DNA of 55,161 bases from Spirochaetota bacterium (GTDB lineage Bacteria; Spirochaetota; UBA4802; JAFGJZ01). The first letter of the stretch is position 1. Each line of letters starts with the position of its first letter. Shown piece by piece: positions 34,164 through 44,449 of the stretch. The position numbers and the translations under genes are program-made. The notes beneath the pieces are model-generated. The model worked only from the letters and a program-made list of their open reading frames with translations. It ran no database searches and was not told where the DNA came from. The stretch covers positions 1 through 55,161 of the forward strand of contig JAKPJF010000068.1 in the NCBI GenBank assembly GCA_029554345.1, written 5' to 3'.

Positions 34164-35504
34164 GTGAAAATATTAAAAGACAAAAAACTTGAAAATGCAT
34201 CCATCGAACTTGAAATAGAAGTTGAAAAGGAAAGTATTCAATCCAAGTACGAATCAGCATTCGCAAAAATCCGTTCAGAAGCAGCTATTGACGGCTTCAG
34301 AAAAGGGAAAGTTCCCATGGATATCATCAAGAAAAAATTCACAGCTAAAGCTGATGAAATTGCCTGTGATGATATTATACGTGAAACCTATCTTGCAGCT
34401 GTAAAAGAAAAAAATTATAATCCGATTTCATATCCTAAAATCGAATTCGATAAATTTTCTAAAGATGAAAATCTTAAATACAAGGCAACATTTGAAATAT
34501 ATCCTATAATCAATCTCAAAGATTATAAAGGTATATCTGCTGAAGAAAAACAGATAGAAATTACTGCCGAAGATCTAAATTTTGAAATTGATGCGGTAAG
34601 AGAGCGTTTTGCAGTAATCAACAAAAAAGAAGATGCATCAGATGTGATAGAAGAAGGAGATCTTGTTAAAATTGACGTTAAACGCACTGATGATTTAAAA
34701 TCAGATGAACTTGAGTCGCGTCAGTGGGGAACTGTAACAGTCGTTTGCGGAAAAAACAAAGAAGAGCATGAATTTGACAATTATGTCAAAGGACTGAAAG
34801 CAGGTGAAGAGAAAACAGTGAATTTCTCATATCCTAAAGATTATTCTGTTAAAGAACTTGCTTCAAAAAAAGTTACTCATATTATCAAAGTTAAAGAAAT
34901 CAGCGAAAGAAAGCTACCTGAACTCAATGATCAGTTTGCAAAAGACGCCGGTTTTGAATCTGTTGATCAAATGAAAACAAAGATCAAGGATGATCTATTG
35001 AAGTATTGTACAGATAGAGCAAAATCCATGGCTAAAAACCAGATTCTTGAAAAAATAGTCGAAAAAGGTTCATTTGAAATTCCTCTTTCAATTATTGAAG
35101 GCGAGAAAAAATCGGTTTTTGACAGATTTAAGGCAAAAATCGGACTTTCAAGTTTCAACGGATCTATTGCAGATTTTTCAAAAATAATGGGCAAAGAAGG
35201 CGATAATTTCGAGAAAAAACTTGAAGAAGAAGCGATGAAATCAATAAAAACTTCTTTGACTCTTTCGGATGTAGCTAAATTAGAAAATATTAAAGTTAAT
35301 CCTGAGGATTTTCAAAAGGAAATTGCTAAAATGGCAGAAAGAGGCCATACAACTGAAGCAGAAGTTATGAAAATGGTAAAACAGAACAATCTTTACGAGC
35401 AGATTCATTCGGAGATGCTTTTTGAGAAAGTTTACGATTTTCTGTACACCAACGCCAAAATTAAGCAGTTATCACCAATAAGTGTTAAAGAATTCTTTAA
35501 ATAA
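34164..35504 (+). CDS. tig: trigger factor
   Basis: A 446-residue ribosome-bound chaperone and prolyl isomerase. GTG 34164 is the start: GAGG lies 5 bp upstream and VKILKDKKLENASIELEIEV matches the family N-terminus. An apparent earlier ATG lies inside the tRNA terminator. The ribosome-docking signature GFRKGKVPMDIIKKKF is near residue 45. The FKBP-like domain spans ~155-240 (EEGDLVKIDV ... GLKAGEEKTVNFSYP), and the C-terminal helical arms follow. It heads the tig/clpP/clpX/lon cluster but has its own terminator. Confidence 0.94.
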   Translation: MKILKDKKLENASIELEIEVEKESIQSKYESAFAKIRSEAAIDGFRKGKVPMDIIKKKFTAKADEIACDDIIRETYLAAVKEKNYNPISYPKIEFDKFSKDENLKYKATFEIYPIINLKDYKGISAEEKQIEITAEDLNFEIDAVRERFAVINKKEDASDVIEEGDLVKIDVKRTDDLKSDELESRQWGTVTVVCGKNKEEHEFDNYVKGLKAGEEKTVNFSYPKDYSVKELASKKVTHIIKVKEISERKLPELNDQFAKDAGFESVDQMKTKIKDDLLKYCTDRAKSMAKNQILEKIVEKGSFEIPLSIIEGEKKSVFDRFKAKIGLSSFNGSIADFSKIMGKEGDNFEKKLEEEAMKSIKTSLTLSDVAKLENIKVNPEDFQKEIAKMAERGHTTEAEVMKMVKQNNLYEQIHSEMLFEKVYDFLYTNAKIKQLSPISVKEFFK

Positions 35505-35507
35505 TAT

Positions 35508-35531
35508 GAGCCGCGAAAGCGGCTCTCTTTT
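35508..35531 (+). terminator. tig terminator
   Basis: GAGCCGC-GAAA-GCGGCTC followed by TCTTTT, 3 bp after the tig stop. A second small hairpin (GGCA-TTTTT-TGCC) follows. Confidence 0.9.
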
Positions 35532-35569
35532 GGTTTTGGCATTTTTTGCCGAAAATTAAGTAATATGTT

Positions 35570-35598
35570 TTGACTCAATGTATTTTTTTTATACATTG
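35570..35598 (+). promoter_or_regulatory. probable clpP promoter with palindromic operator
   Basis: TTGACT (35570-35575) is followed after 16 bp by TACATT (35592-35597). Overlapping this is a perfect inverted repeat, CAATGTAT, seven T, ATACATTG (35576-35598). It is neither a CIRCE nor a CtsR-type site. A repressor site is inferred. Confidence 0.5.
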
Positions 35599-35637
35599 TT
35601 ATTAGTTCCGTAAATATTATTTCCTACAGGAGTTTTT

Positions 35638-36222
35638 ATGAGCATGATCCCATTTGTAATCGAACAGACATCGCGCGGTGAAAGGTCATATGATATATAT
35701 TCAAGGCTTTTAAAAGACAGAATCATATTTTTAGGTGAAGCGATCGATGACCATGTTGCGAATGTAATAATTGCACAGCTTCTCTTCCTTGAAGCTGAAG
35801 ATCCATCGAAGGATATACACATGTATATCAATTCTCCAGGAGGAGTGGTAACTTCCGGGCTTGCGATTTATGATACAATGCAGCTTATAAAAGCAGATGT
35901 TGCAACTCTTTGTGTAGGTCAGGCTGCAAGTATGGGAGCTTTTCTTCTTTGCGGCGGCGCAAAAGGAAAAAGAGCTGCCTTGCCGAATTCGAGGATAATG
36001 ATACATCAGCCTTCAGGCGGATTCAGCGGACAGGCTTCCGATATCGAAATTCACGCGAGAGAAACCCTAAGCCTCAAAAAACGTCTGAATGAAATGATGG
36101 CGGCTAATACTGGAAAATCTCTAGAACAAATTGAAAAAGATTCGGATCGTGATAACTTTATGACATCACCTGCTGCCCTTGAGTATGGTCTTATTGATAA
36201 GATACTTGAGAAGCGGGCATAA
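35638..36222 (+). CDS. clpP: ATP-dependent Clp protease proteolytic subunit
   Basis: A 194-residue serine protease that forms the 14-mer chamber with ClpX or ClpC. The catalytic triad is seen as Ser98 (GQAASMGAF), His123 ([10 protein letters not shown]) and an Asp near 171 (DSDRDNFM). CAGGAG precedes ATG 35638. Length is normal. clpX follows 12 bp later, and the partner clpC is at the far end of the window. Confidence 0.97.
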   Translation: MSMIPFVIEQTSRGERSYDIYSRLLKDRIIFLGEAIDDHVANVIIAQLLFLEAEDPSKDIHMYINSPGGVVTSGLAIYDTMQLIKADVATLCVGQAASMGAFLLCGGAKGKRAALPNSRIMIHQPSGGFSGQASDIEIHARETLSLKKRLNEMMAANTGKSLEQIEKDSDRDNFMTSPAALEYGLIDKILEKRA

Positions 36223-36234
36223 TTGAGGAATAAA

Positions 36235-37500
36235 ATGGCAAAAAAAGAAGCTAAAAATCCTAAACAGCCTATGTGTTCTTTCTGCGGAAAACCGCAGGAG
36301 ATGGTCAAAAAAATGATTGCCGGTCCAGGGGTTTTCATCTGCAACGAATGTATTTCCCTTTGCACGGAAATTGTCGAAGAAGAAGAATTTATGGGCGAAG
36401 AATCGCCTGAAAAATCAATTGCAGATATACCAAAACCGGCTGTTATTAAAAAATATCTTGATGAATATGTAGTAGGTCAGGATCACGCTAAAAAAGTCCT
36501 TTCTGTAGCTGTTTATAATCATTATAAAAGAATATTTTCGAATTCAAGACTTAAGAAGGGTGATGTTGAAATTGAAAAAAGCAATATACTCCTTATCGGA
36601 CCTACAGGAACAGGTAAAACGCTTCTTGCTCAGACGCTTGCTAAGCTTTTGAATGTTCCATTTGCTATAGCCGATGCGACAAGTCTTACCGAAGCAGGTT
36701 ATGTCGGTGAAGACGTTGAAAATATTCTTCTCAGACTTATTCGTAACGCTGACAGCGATGTAAAACGTGCAGAAACCGGAATTATTTACATCGATGAAGT
36801 AGATAAGATTTCACGTAAATCAGAAAACCCTTCAATAACAAGGGACGTTTCCGGAGAAGGCGTTCAGCAGGCTCTTTTAAAGATTATTGAAGGGACTGTA
36901 GCGAATGTACCTCCTCAGGGCGGACGTAAACATCCGCATCAGGATTATATTCAGATTGATACGCGTAATATTCTTTTTATCTGCGGCGGCGCTTTTGTAG
37001 GTCTTGATAAAATCGTGCAGAACAGAATATCCGTTAAATCAATCGGTTTCGGAGCTGATATCAAGACTAAGGAAGAACTTAAAAAATCCGATATAATGAA
37101 GCTTATTGAATCTGATGACCTTGTCAAATTCGGAGTCATTCCTGAGCTTATCGGAAGACTTCCGATGATTGATACACTTGAGGATCTTGACGAAGAAGCT
37201 TTTAAAATGATTCTTACACAGCCGAGAAACGCTCTAATCAAGCAGTATCAGAAAATATTTGCTCTTGAAGATGTTGAGCTTGAATTTACTCATGAAGCAG
37301 TATGCGAAATCGCAAAAATTGCCATAAAACGCGATTGCGGTGCACGAGGGCTTAGAACCGTTCTTGAAAAGCTAATGCTTGATCTGATGTTCGAAGTTCC
37401 TTCAAAAAACAATGTTCAGAAAATCACCATAGATGAAAAGGTTGTTTTGGGTGAAAAAAAACCCGAAATTAAACTGCGTAACAGGGAAAAAACCGCATAG
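36235..37500 (+). CDS. clpX: ATP-dependent Clp protease ATP-binding subunit ClpX
   Basis: A 421-residue AAA+ unfoldase. The N-terminal zinc-binding domain has CSFCGKP ... CNECISLC. Walker A is [14 protein letters not shown], Walker [11 protein letters not shown], the pore loop GYVGED, and sensor 2 [14 protein letters not shown] 36235 follows GAGG; an upstream TTG at 36223 overlaps clpP's stop and is unlikely. It feeds substrates to ClpP, and lon follows 2 bp later in the same operon. Confidence 0.97.
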   Translation: MAKKEAKNPKQPMCSFCGKPQEMVKKMIAGPGVFICNECISLCTEIVEEEEFMGEESPEKSIADIPKPAVIKKYLDEYVVGQDHAKKVLSVAVYNHYKRIFSNSRLKKGDVEIEKSNILLIGPTGTGKTLLAQTLAKLLNVPFAIADATSLTEAGYVGEDVENILLRLIRNADSDVKRAETGIIYIDEVDKISRKSENPSITRDVSGEGVQQALLKIIEGTVANVPPQGGRKHPHQDYIQIDTRNILFICGGAFVGLDKIVQNRISVKSIGFGADIKTKEELKKSDIMKLIESDDLVKFGVIPELIGRLPMIDTLEDLDEEAFKMILTQPRNALIKQYQKIFALEDVELEFTHEAVCEIAKIAIKRDCGARGLRTVLEKLMLDLMFEVPSKNNVQKITIDEKVVLGEKKPEIKLRNREKTA

Positions 37501-37502
37501 TT

Positions 37503-39935
37503 ATGAAAAAAACAATCGATGATTCAAAGAAATATCCGTTATTGCCGCTGAGGGATGTTGTAATTTTCCCTCACATGGTAATTCCGCTGTTTGTCGGACG
37601 TGATATGTCAGTCAAGGCTCTTGACAATGCAATGCAGAATGACCGTCTTATTGTTCTTATCACACAAACAGATCCTGATATTGCCGTACCGGAAATGAAG
37701 GATCTTCATAAAGTCGGAACAGTATGTGAAATTCTTCAGCTGCTTAAACTGCCTAACGGCACGATAAAAGTTCTGGTTGAAGGAATAGGAAGAGTCTACG
37801 TCGACGATTTGCAGGAAACAGAAGATAAATATTTTGAATCATCGGTTAAAATTTTTGAAAAACAGTACGATGTCGACGATTCTGTTTTTCAGTTGAAAGA
37901 AGAATTATTTATTGCTTTTGAAGAGTATATATCACAAAACAAAAAAATTCCAAAAGAAGCTCTATCAAGTGTAAGAAACATTGAAGATCTTGCTCACATG
38001 ACTGATGCCGTGTCATCTTATGTGTCGATGAGAGTTGAATTAAAACAGTCTCTACTTGAAACTGCAAATCCGGCGGAGCGCATTCCTTTACTGATTAAAT
38101 ATATTAAGGGCGAATCAGAAGTTCTTGAACTTGAGAAAAAGATACATTCTCAGGTTCGACGCCACATGGAGAAAACTCAGAAAGATTATTATCTTAACGA
38201 ACAGATGAAGATAATAAAAAAAGAACTTAATGACGGTGAAGAACCTGCTGATGAAGCTGAAGAACTTACAAAATCCGTTGAAAAATCACAGATGTCTGAA
38301 GAAGCTAAAGAGAAAGCTTTTAAAGAAATTAAGCGTTTATCTAAAATGCCTCCTCTTTCAAGCGAATCTGCCGTAGTCAGAAGTTATATCGAATGGTTAA
38401 GGGATCTTCCTTGGCAGGAAAAAACCAGAGACAATAAAAGTGTAGAACATGCTAAAAACGTACTTGATGAAGATCATTTTGGTCTTGATGAAGTTAAGGA
38501 AAGAATCATTGAATTCATAGCGGTTAAACATCTTTCGAATAAAATCAAAGGTCCGATATTATGCTTTGTAGGTCCTCCGGGAGTCGGCAAAACATCACTC
38601 GGTATGAGTGTTGCCCGAGCTTTGAACAGAAAATTTGTACGAATTGCCCTTGGAGGAGTAAGAGATGAAGCCGAGATTCGCGGACATCGCAGAACTTATG
38701 TCGGTTCTCTTCCTGGGAAAATTATTCAGGCTATGAAAAAATCGGGTAAATCTAATCCCGTAATTCTTCTCGATGAAATTGACAAAATGTCCACTGATTT
38801 CAGAGGAGATCCGTCAAGTGCACTGCTTGAAGTTCTTGACCCTGAACAGAACTCAACTTTTCAGGATCATTATATCGAAATTCCTTTTGACCTTTCCCAA
38901 GTTCTTTTTATAACAACTGCAAATGTGGCGCATCAGATTCCTTTGCCTTTGTTAGATCGAATGGAAATAATTGAAATAGGCAGTTATACTGAAATTGAAA
39001 AACTTAATATTGCAAAAAAATATCTTCTTCCTAAGCAGATGAAAGAGAACGGCATAAACGAATCTAATCTTTTGATTTCAGACGATATGATATATTATCT
39101 TGTACGTCACTATACCCGTGAAGCAGGCGTAAGAAGCCTTGAAAGAACAATCGGGAAAGTATGCCGAAAACTAGCGTGTGAACTAGTTGAAAATATAAAG
39201 GAAGAAGAAAGATCATCTTTTGTTAAAGAAATAACACCTGAAGTTCTGAAAAATTATCTTGGTGCAGTAAAATATAAGGATAATGAAAAAGAAAAACAGA
39301 ACGAGGTCGGACTTGCTAACGGACTTGCGTGGACAAGCGTCGGCGGAGATGTTATGCCTATCGAAGCTTCTCTTGTAAAAGGGAAGGGCAGTCTTATGTT
39401 AACAGGAAAACTCGGCGAGGTTATGCAGGAAAGCGCGCAGGCAGCATTTACTTATGTCAGGTCGAATCTACATAATTTCAATATCAATCCGGATCTTACC
39501 ACTGAATATGATCTTCATCTTCATGTTCCTGAAGGCGCCATTCCGAAAGACGGTCCTTCTGCCGGAATAACCATGGGTGTTGTCATTGCTTCGCTTTTAT
39601 CAAAAATTCCGGTAAAATGCAATGTCGCCATGACAGGCGAAATAACATTACGCGGAAAAGTTCTTCCAATCGGAGGATTGAAGGAAAAAGTAATAGCGGC
39701 GCACAGACTTGGAATTACAGAAGTTATAATACCGAAAGATAATGAATCTGATATTGAGAAAATACCTGAAAGCGTAAGAGAAAAAATTACTTTCCATCCG
39801 GTAAAAAAGATGGAAGAGGTTTTGTTTCTTGCTCTTGAATCGCCTGAAAAACTCATGAAAAACGATTCTGATAATCAGGAATTTGTATCACCAACATCAA
39901 AAGATAGCGGCGGGGAAAAAACAATTCATGGTTAA
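37503..39935 (+). CDS. lon: ATP-dependent protease La
   Basis: An 810-residue protease of the LonA type. The N-terminal LON domain ([22 protein letters not shown]) is followed by a coiled linker. The AAA+ module has [24 protein letters not shown] and the [20 protein letters not shown] loop. The protease domain has the catalytic Ser in [12 protein letters not shown] and the Lys in [14 protein letters not shown]. It is likely co-transcribed with clpP-clpX. The 3' end overlaps the convergent methyltransferase gene by 4 bp. Confidence 0.97.
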   Translation: MKKTIDDSKKYPLLPLRDVVIFPHMVIPLFVGRDMSVKALDNAMQNDRLIVLITQTDPDIAVPEMKDLHKVGTVCEILQLLKLPNGTIKVLVEGIGRVYVDDLQETEDKYFESSVKIFEKQYDVDDSVFQLKEELFIAFEEYISQNKKIPKEALSSVRNIEDLAHMTDAVSSYVSMRVELKQSLLETANPAERIPLLIKYIKGESEVLELEKKIHSQVRRHMEKTQKDYYLNEQMKIIKKELNDGEEPADEAEELTKSVEKSQMSEEAKEKAFKEIKRLSKMPPLSSESAVVRSYIEWLRDLPWQEKTRDNKSVEHAKNVLDEDHFGLDEVKERIIEFIAVKHLSNKIKGPILCFVGPPGVGKTSLGMSVARALNRKFVRIALGGVRDEAEIRGHRRTYVGSLPGKIIQAMKKSGKSNPVILLDEIDKMSTDFRGDPSSALLEVLDPEQNSTFQDHYIEIPFDLSQVLFITTANVAHQIPLPLLDRMEIIEIGSYTEIEKLNIAKKYLLPKQMKENGINESNLLISDDMIYYLVRHYTREAGVRSLERTIGKVCRKLACELVENIKEEERSSFVKEITPEVLKNYLGAVKYKDNEKEKQNEVGLANGLAWTSVGGDVMPIEASLVKGKGSLMLTGKLGEVMQESAQAAFTYVRSNLHNFNINPDLTTEYDLHLHVPEGAIPKDGPSAGITMGVVIASLLSKIPVKCNVAMTGEITLRGKVLPIGGLKEKVIAAHRLGITEVIIPKDNESDIEKIPESVREKITFHPVKKMEEVLFLALESPEKLMKNDSDNQEFVSPTSKDSGGEKTIHG

Positions 39936-40681
39936 ATTTTTTCGAGGACATAAACAATTCTGTTTGAATTGCTTTTGACCTTTTCTTTTTGAGTGCTTGA
40001 AAATTTGTCTATGATTTTGAAACCGTTTTCTTTTGTGATATCATCAAATTCGCCGGTTCGATATGCACGCATTGTATGAGAGTCTGTTAGTTGTTTAACA
40101 TCGGTTCCTCCGCTGATTTCATAGCGGTAGTCAACCTGAACGGTTACAACATCAGAGTCATTTATAACATTAAATCCTCTTTCTCTTTTAATTTTTTTCC
40201 CTGAAGCGATTGTAGTCGAAACATGACTTATTTCTTTTTTTCTGATTAAAAGGACAGGTTCCGCACTCCATATTTCAAAAATTGCAATTCCGTTTTTTTT
40301 AAGAGCGTTTCTTGTATTCCAGAGAGCCAAATTAATTTCATTGTTATCCAAAAGATAATCCATCGAACCGAAAAGACTGATTGCACAGTCGTATTTTTCA
40401 AAATACTCAAATTTTTTCATATCAGAAACTATAAATTCTATTCCGCCGTATCTCTTTTTAGCAATTCGGATCATGTCGTCACTGGAATCAATCCCTGTGC
40501 ATTTTACCGCCTCACGGCTCAATAGATTGCAATGCTCACCTGTTCCGCATCCAATATCAAGGAGATAAACAGGTATCTTGTTGGGAAGGTAATTTCTGAT
40601 AAAAAAAACGTCATTAGCTATATTTCTTCCGTTATTTTCTATAAAGTAATAGTATTCAGCCAGTTCGGAATATAGTTTCAT
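39932..40681 (-). CDS. class I SAM-dependent methyltransferase
   Basis: A 249-residue Rossmann-fold methyltransferase with motif [17 protein letters not shown], followed by the acidic strand [11 protein letters not shown]. The substrate is unknown; the sequence resembles small-molecule methyltransferases such as the UbiE/glycine-sarcosine type. Its ATG overlaps the ptsI stop (TAATG), so it is the second gene of the ptsI operon. Confidence 0.78.
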   Translation of the reverse strand: MKLYSELAEYYYFIENNGRNIANDVFFIRNYLPNKIPVYLLDIGCGTGEHCNLLSREAVKCTGIDSSDDMIRIAKKRYGGIEFIVSDMKKFEYFEKYDCAISLFGSMDYLLDNNEINLALWNTRNALKKNGIAIFEIWSAEPVLLIRKKEISHVSTTIASGKKIKRERGFNVINDSDVVTVQVDYRYEISGGTDVKQLTDSHTMRAYRTGEFDDITKENGFKIIDKFSSTQKEKVKSNSNRIVYVLEKI

Positions 40682-42426
40682 TACATTATAACAAAATTAA
40701 ATTTATTTTTAAGATAATCTTTGAGATATCTTTCTGATTCATGAGTTTTTTCAATACTGAATAAATCGGTAGCAATTTGCTCGCATTCAGCAATGGTAAC
40801 ATTTCTGATTATCTGACGTATGTGATTCATAAATGAGGCACTCATTGAAAGCTCTCTAAATCCAAGTCCAAGAAGAAGCATGGTATATTTCGGTTCACCA
40901 GCAATTTCTCCGCATATTGAAATTGAAGTATTTGTAACCTTTGCAATCTCAACAACACGTTTAAGCATTCGCAAAACAGAAAGATCAAGAGGATTATATA
41001 AGTAGGCTATTTTTTCTCCGATCCGGTCAACAGCCAAGGTATACTGAATCAGGTCATTCGTACCAACAGAAAAGAAATCAACATGTTTTGCTAGTATATC
41101 TGCAGTTATTATCGCAGCAGGAACTTCCATCATTATTCCGAATTTTATATTTTCATCAAAGGAATGACCTTCTGTTCTAAGTTCATGTTTAACTTCTTCC
41201 AAAATTTCTTTGACGCTGTAAATTTCGTTTACCGTAGAAATCATTGGAATCATCAGTTTTACATTTCCAAAACTGCTTGCTCTCATAATTGCGCGAAGTT
41301 GAGTTTTGAAAATAGGGATGTTTGCAAGCGAAAATCTGACGGCACGGCATCCAAGAAAAGGATTTCTTTCGACATATTCCTTGTTAAAAGAAAATATTTT
41401 ATCACCGCCTACATCTATTGTTCTGATTGTCACCGAAGCTGGTTTAAAATATTCAATAACTCTTACATATTCTCTAAATTGTTTTTCCTCATCAGGAAGA
41501 TTTGAACCGATAAAAAGAAATTCAGATCTGAAAAGACCTATACCAGAAGCACCTTTTTCTTTCATAATCCGCATTTCTTCAGGCAATTCAATATTTCCAT
41601 TAAGAATTATGCGGGTTCCGTCTTTTGTTACTGAAGGCTGATATGTTAATTTTGAGAGTTCTTTTTCTAGAATAAGAAGTTTCTGCTGATGATCAATATA
41701 ATCCTGAATTTCTTCATCAGTTGGATTTATCAACACCTTTCCATGAACACCATCAACAATAACCTTATCACCGTCTTTGATTTTGCTTGTACCGTGAACT
41801 GTTCCGACTATTGCCGGAATTTCAAGTGCTCTTGCGAGTATCGCCGTATGAGAAGTTCTTCCCCCGGAATTCGTCACAAAGGCAAGTACATTATCTTTAT
41901 TCATGGAAGCAGTATCAGAAGGGGTCAATTCAGCGGCAAAAACGATTACCTCATCTTTTAAATCTGCAAGAGATTCGAACTCAACTTTCTGTAGGTTTCC
42001 GATAAGACGCTTATGAATATCTGAAATATCAAGAATACGCTCGCGCATATAATCATCTTCAATTGAATCAAGAGACTGTATAAGCTGAAGAGATATATCG
42101 TTTAGAACCCATTCTATATTACGTTTTTCTTTTTGTAATACTTCAATTGCTTTCTTTACTATCTGAGGATCTTCAAGAACCATCAAATGCGAAGTAAATA
42201 TATCTGCCATTTCATCAGAAAGAGAGGAGGCGACCTGCTGCTGAATTTCCTTTATTTCCTGTTTTGTTTTTGATACAGCAACATTCAGTCTTGATATTTG
42301 CTGTTCAACTTCTGAATCGGAAATTGAATATTTCGGTATTACAATCCGGGCGCCCTTATATAAATAAGCCGTGCCTATTCTAATTCCAGGGGAAGCAACA
42401 ATACCGTTTAAAATTTCTCTTGCCAT
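40681..42426 (-). CDS. ptsI: PEP-protein phosphotransferase (enzyme I of the PTS)
   Basis: A 581-residue enzyme that moves phosphate from PEP to HPr. The phosphohistidine is His193 in GGRTSHTAILARALEIPAIVG. The PEP-binding barrel has GIGLFRSEFLF, VGGDKIFSF, CRAVRFSL and the active-site Cys in SICGEIAG. There is no N-terminal GAF domain, so it is a general enzyme I, not the PtsP type. ATG 42426 is preferred over GTG 42429. No HPr gene is seen, but a PtsN-like IIA is at 51,725. Its promoter is a perfect consensus. Confidence 0.95.
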   Translation of the reverse strand: MAREILNGIVASPGIRIGTAYLYKGARIVIPKYSISDSEVEQQISRLNVAVSKTKQEIKEIQQQVASSLSDEMADIFTSHLMVLEDPQIVKKAIEVLQKEKRNIEWVLNDISLQLIQSLDSIEDDYMRERILDISDIHKRLIGNLQKVEFESLADLKDEVIVFAAELTPSDTASMNKDNVLAFVTNSGGRTSHTAILARALEIPAIVGTVHGTSKIKDGDKVIVDGVHGKVLINPTDEEIQDYIDHQQKLLILEKELSKLTYQPSVTKDGTRIILNGNIELPEEMRIMKEKGASGIGLFRSEFLFIGSNLPDEEKQFREYVRVIEYFKPASVTIRTIDVGGDKIFSFNKEYVERNPFLGCRAVRFSLANIPIFKTQLRAIMRASSFGNVKLMIPMISTVNEIYSVKEILEEVKHELRTEGHSFDENIKFGIMMEVPAAIITADILAKHVDFFSVGTNDLIQYTLAVDRIGEKIAYLYNPLDLSVLRMLKRVVEIAKVTNTSISICGEIAGEPKYTMLLLGLGFRELSMSASFMNHIRQIIRNVTIAECEQIATDLFSIEKTHESERYLKDYLKNKFNFVIM

Positions 42427-42478
42427 CACACTACCTGATAAAATGAAAGTAAAACACGACTATTAAGGTATACGTCTT

Positions 42479-42507
42479 ATTATATTATCAGCAAAACGCT
42501 TTGTCAA
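42479..42507 (-). promoter_or_regulatory. consensus sigma-70 promoter of ptsI
   Basis: On the minus strand TTGACA (42502-42507), exactly 17 bp, then TATAAT (42479-42484). This is the best promoter in the window and implies strong expression of ptsI and the methyltransferase. Confidence 0.9.
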
Positions 42508-42542
42508 GTGCAATGAAGACATTATAATAAATAAATGATTCA

Positions 42543-43589
42543 TCAAGGAAAAGTACCTGGAACCATAATTCCTGCAGTTTCATCAAAACCAAGCATTATG
42601 TTTGCATTCTGAACTGCGTTTCCGGATTGGCCTTTCATCAAATTGTCAATTATGCTTGTAACTAGAATTTTCCCTGTTCTTTCATCATAAAGAGGTCTGA
42701 TAACACAGAAATTTGATCCTCTGACATCTGAAAGATTAGGAGATTTTGAAGTTACTCTAACAAAAGGTGATTTTTTATAGTATTCAGCAAATGCCGAAAC
42801 AAGATCATCTGAAGTTACTTTTGAAGACGGATCCGCATATACATTTGAAAGAATTCCTCTTGATATCGGAACAACCTGGGGTATAAAAAAAAGCTTATGA
42901 CCGTCGTTCTTAATATTTATCATATTTTCAACTTCAACTAAATGCTGGTGTCTGCCTTCACGGTATGTATTAACGTTTTCGTGCCGTTGAGGATAAAAAT
43001 TTGCTGCACCGGGATTTTTTCCGGCACCAGAAACCCCTGACTTGCTGTCTGCAACAAGAGTACCTTTTTTTATCAGACCAAGCTCGGTTAATGGAATAGA
43101 AGCAAGAATCATTGATATCGCAAAACAGCCGGGATTTCCTACAATTTTTGAATTTCTAATTTTTTCACGATTAAGTTCAGGTAAACCATAGACTGAATGC
43201 TTAAGCAATTCAGGTGACTTATGTTCGGGAATCATTGATTTGTTTTCAGCATAAATTTTATATTCCTCAACAGTATTGAATCTAAAGTCGCCGCTGAAAT
43301 CAACAACAGGAATATTTCTTTCAAAAAAAGGTTTAATAATTTCCATTCCTGCCTGATCAGGAGTTGAAAAAAAAGCTATATCAATTGAATTATAGTCAAT
43401 TTCTGAAAGATCTTTTACTTCATTATCATAGAATCCGGTTAAACTTGGGAAAATATCATTTATTCTTATTCCGGTTTCTTTTCTGGCAAAAAGCTGAGTA
43501 GCTTCCAGTTCAGGGTGACGTGTTAAAATTTCAAGTAGACCGAGACCGCCAAAACCTGTAGCACCGACTATTGCGCATTTCTTCTTCAT
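42543..43589 (-). CDS. argC: N-acetyl-gamma-glutamyl-phosphate reductase
   Basis: A 348-residue NADP-dependent reductase of arginine synthesis. It has an N-terminal dinucleotide fold (AIVGATGFGGLGLLEIL), the active-site Cys155 in GNPGCFAIS, and a His-rich substrate loop (YREGRHQHLVEVE). ATG 43589 follows GAGG and starts at the conserved MKKKCAIVGATG; an upstream in-frame start would add ten non-homologous residues. It is monocistronic. Confidence 0.95.
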   Translation of the reverse strand: MKKKCAIVGATGFGGLGLLEILTRHPELEATQLFARKETGIRINDIFPSLTGFYDNEVKDLSEIDYNSIDIAFFSTPDQAGMEIIKPFFERNIPVVDFSGDFRFNTVEEYKIYAENKSMIPEHKSPELLKHSVYGLPELNREKIRNSKIVGNPGCFAISMILASIPLTELGLIKKGTLVADSKSGVSGAGKNPGAANFYPQRHENVNTYREGRHQHLVEVENMINIKNDGHKLFFIPQVVPISRGILSNVYADPSSKVTSDDLVSAFAEYYKKSPFVRVTSKSPNLSDVRGSNFCVIRPLYDERTGKILVTSIIDNLMKGQSGNAVQNANIMLGFDETAGIMVPGTFP

Positions 43590-43781
43590 GAAAACCTCTA
43601 TAATAAACACAAGAATCATTTAAACCAATAATATTATCAGTCATATTTGGCAAATAAAAAAAGATTATGCCTGACTTCGAGATAAACTGTTATATGATAT
43701 TACTTCCGATAATATATATTATGTCTCATAAGATTATACAAGCATACAATATCTATTGCCACTGCATACTTGTTTAACGAT

Positions 43782-44243
43782 TTATTCCGACTCTCCCAAA
43801 TATTTTGCTGAAAAAGATCCAGATATGGTTAATTTTTTGTCTTTAAATTTCCCCGTTACGGGTTTAAACTTAACAGTGTCAGTCAGGATTATCGTTATGT
43901 TATCTCCAATTTTGACAGGTTCTTTATCAAGTTTCATTCTAATTCCCAATTGGCGGTAATTGTCAGCTATTACAGATGATGCCATTGAGTCTGAATCAGA
44001 AAGTATTGTGATGGACAATTCGTTTTCAGGTGTTTCTCTGAAAATATTTCGTATTTCCTGCTCTGATACTAGATTATGATTAAGAAGTATAATTCTATAC
44101 CCGTCATTATGCTTGATGCAATAACGATAAGGAAGATCAATTTTAACTCCATCGAGTTCAATAGTACCGGATGAATTAGAAATTTCTGTGCATGCTGCCA
44201 AAAAAAATAATGCTGCAACCAGTATTGATGCTATTCTTTTCAT
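43782..44243 (-). CDS. hypothetical lipoprotein
   Basis: A 153-residue protein with a lipoprotein signal peptide ending LAAC (residues ~14-18) and a small mixed domain (IELDGVKIDLPYRYCIKH ... LSITILSDSDSMASSVIADNY). GGAG precedes ATG 44243. The family is unknown. It is divergent from the glycosidase-like gene. Confidence 0.65.
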   Translation of the reverse strand: MKRIASILVAALFFLAACTEISNSSGTIELDGVKIDLPYRYCIKHNDGYRIILLNHNLVSEQEIRNIFRETPENELSITILSDSDSMASSVIADNYRQLGIRMKLDKEPVKIGDNITIILTDTVKFKPVTGKFKDKKLTISGSFSAKYLGESE

Positions 44244-44366
44244 TTAATTTTCTCCTATATTGGTAAATTATCTAAAAAACAAAGAAATTTCGTCAAGACA
44301 ATATACATATTTGTTTACAACAATACTTTATTCATGAAAACATTGCTAAAATAATTTATATCTTCA

Positions 44367-44382
44367 CAAAAGATATCTTTTG
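44367..44382. promoter_or_regulatory. 16-bp perfect palindrome upstream of the glycosidase-like gene
   Basis: CAAAAGATATCTTTTG lies ~70 bp before the ATG at 44450 and in the divergent region shared with the lipoprotein gene. It is close to a -35-like TTGTCA. It may be an operator for either gene. Confidence 0.35.
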
Positions 44383-44449
44383 CTTGTCAAATAATGCCGA
44401 TATTTTAAACAGTTCATGCACCCAGCTTAATTATTAGAAAAGGTTCAAA

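Noticed and set aside
35570-35598. CIRCE or CtsR site at clpP
   Set aside because: The sequence does not match TTAGCACTC-N9-GAGTGCTAA or the CtsR heptad repeat.
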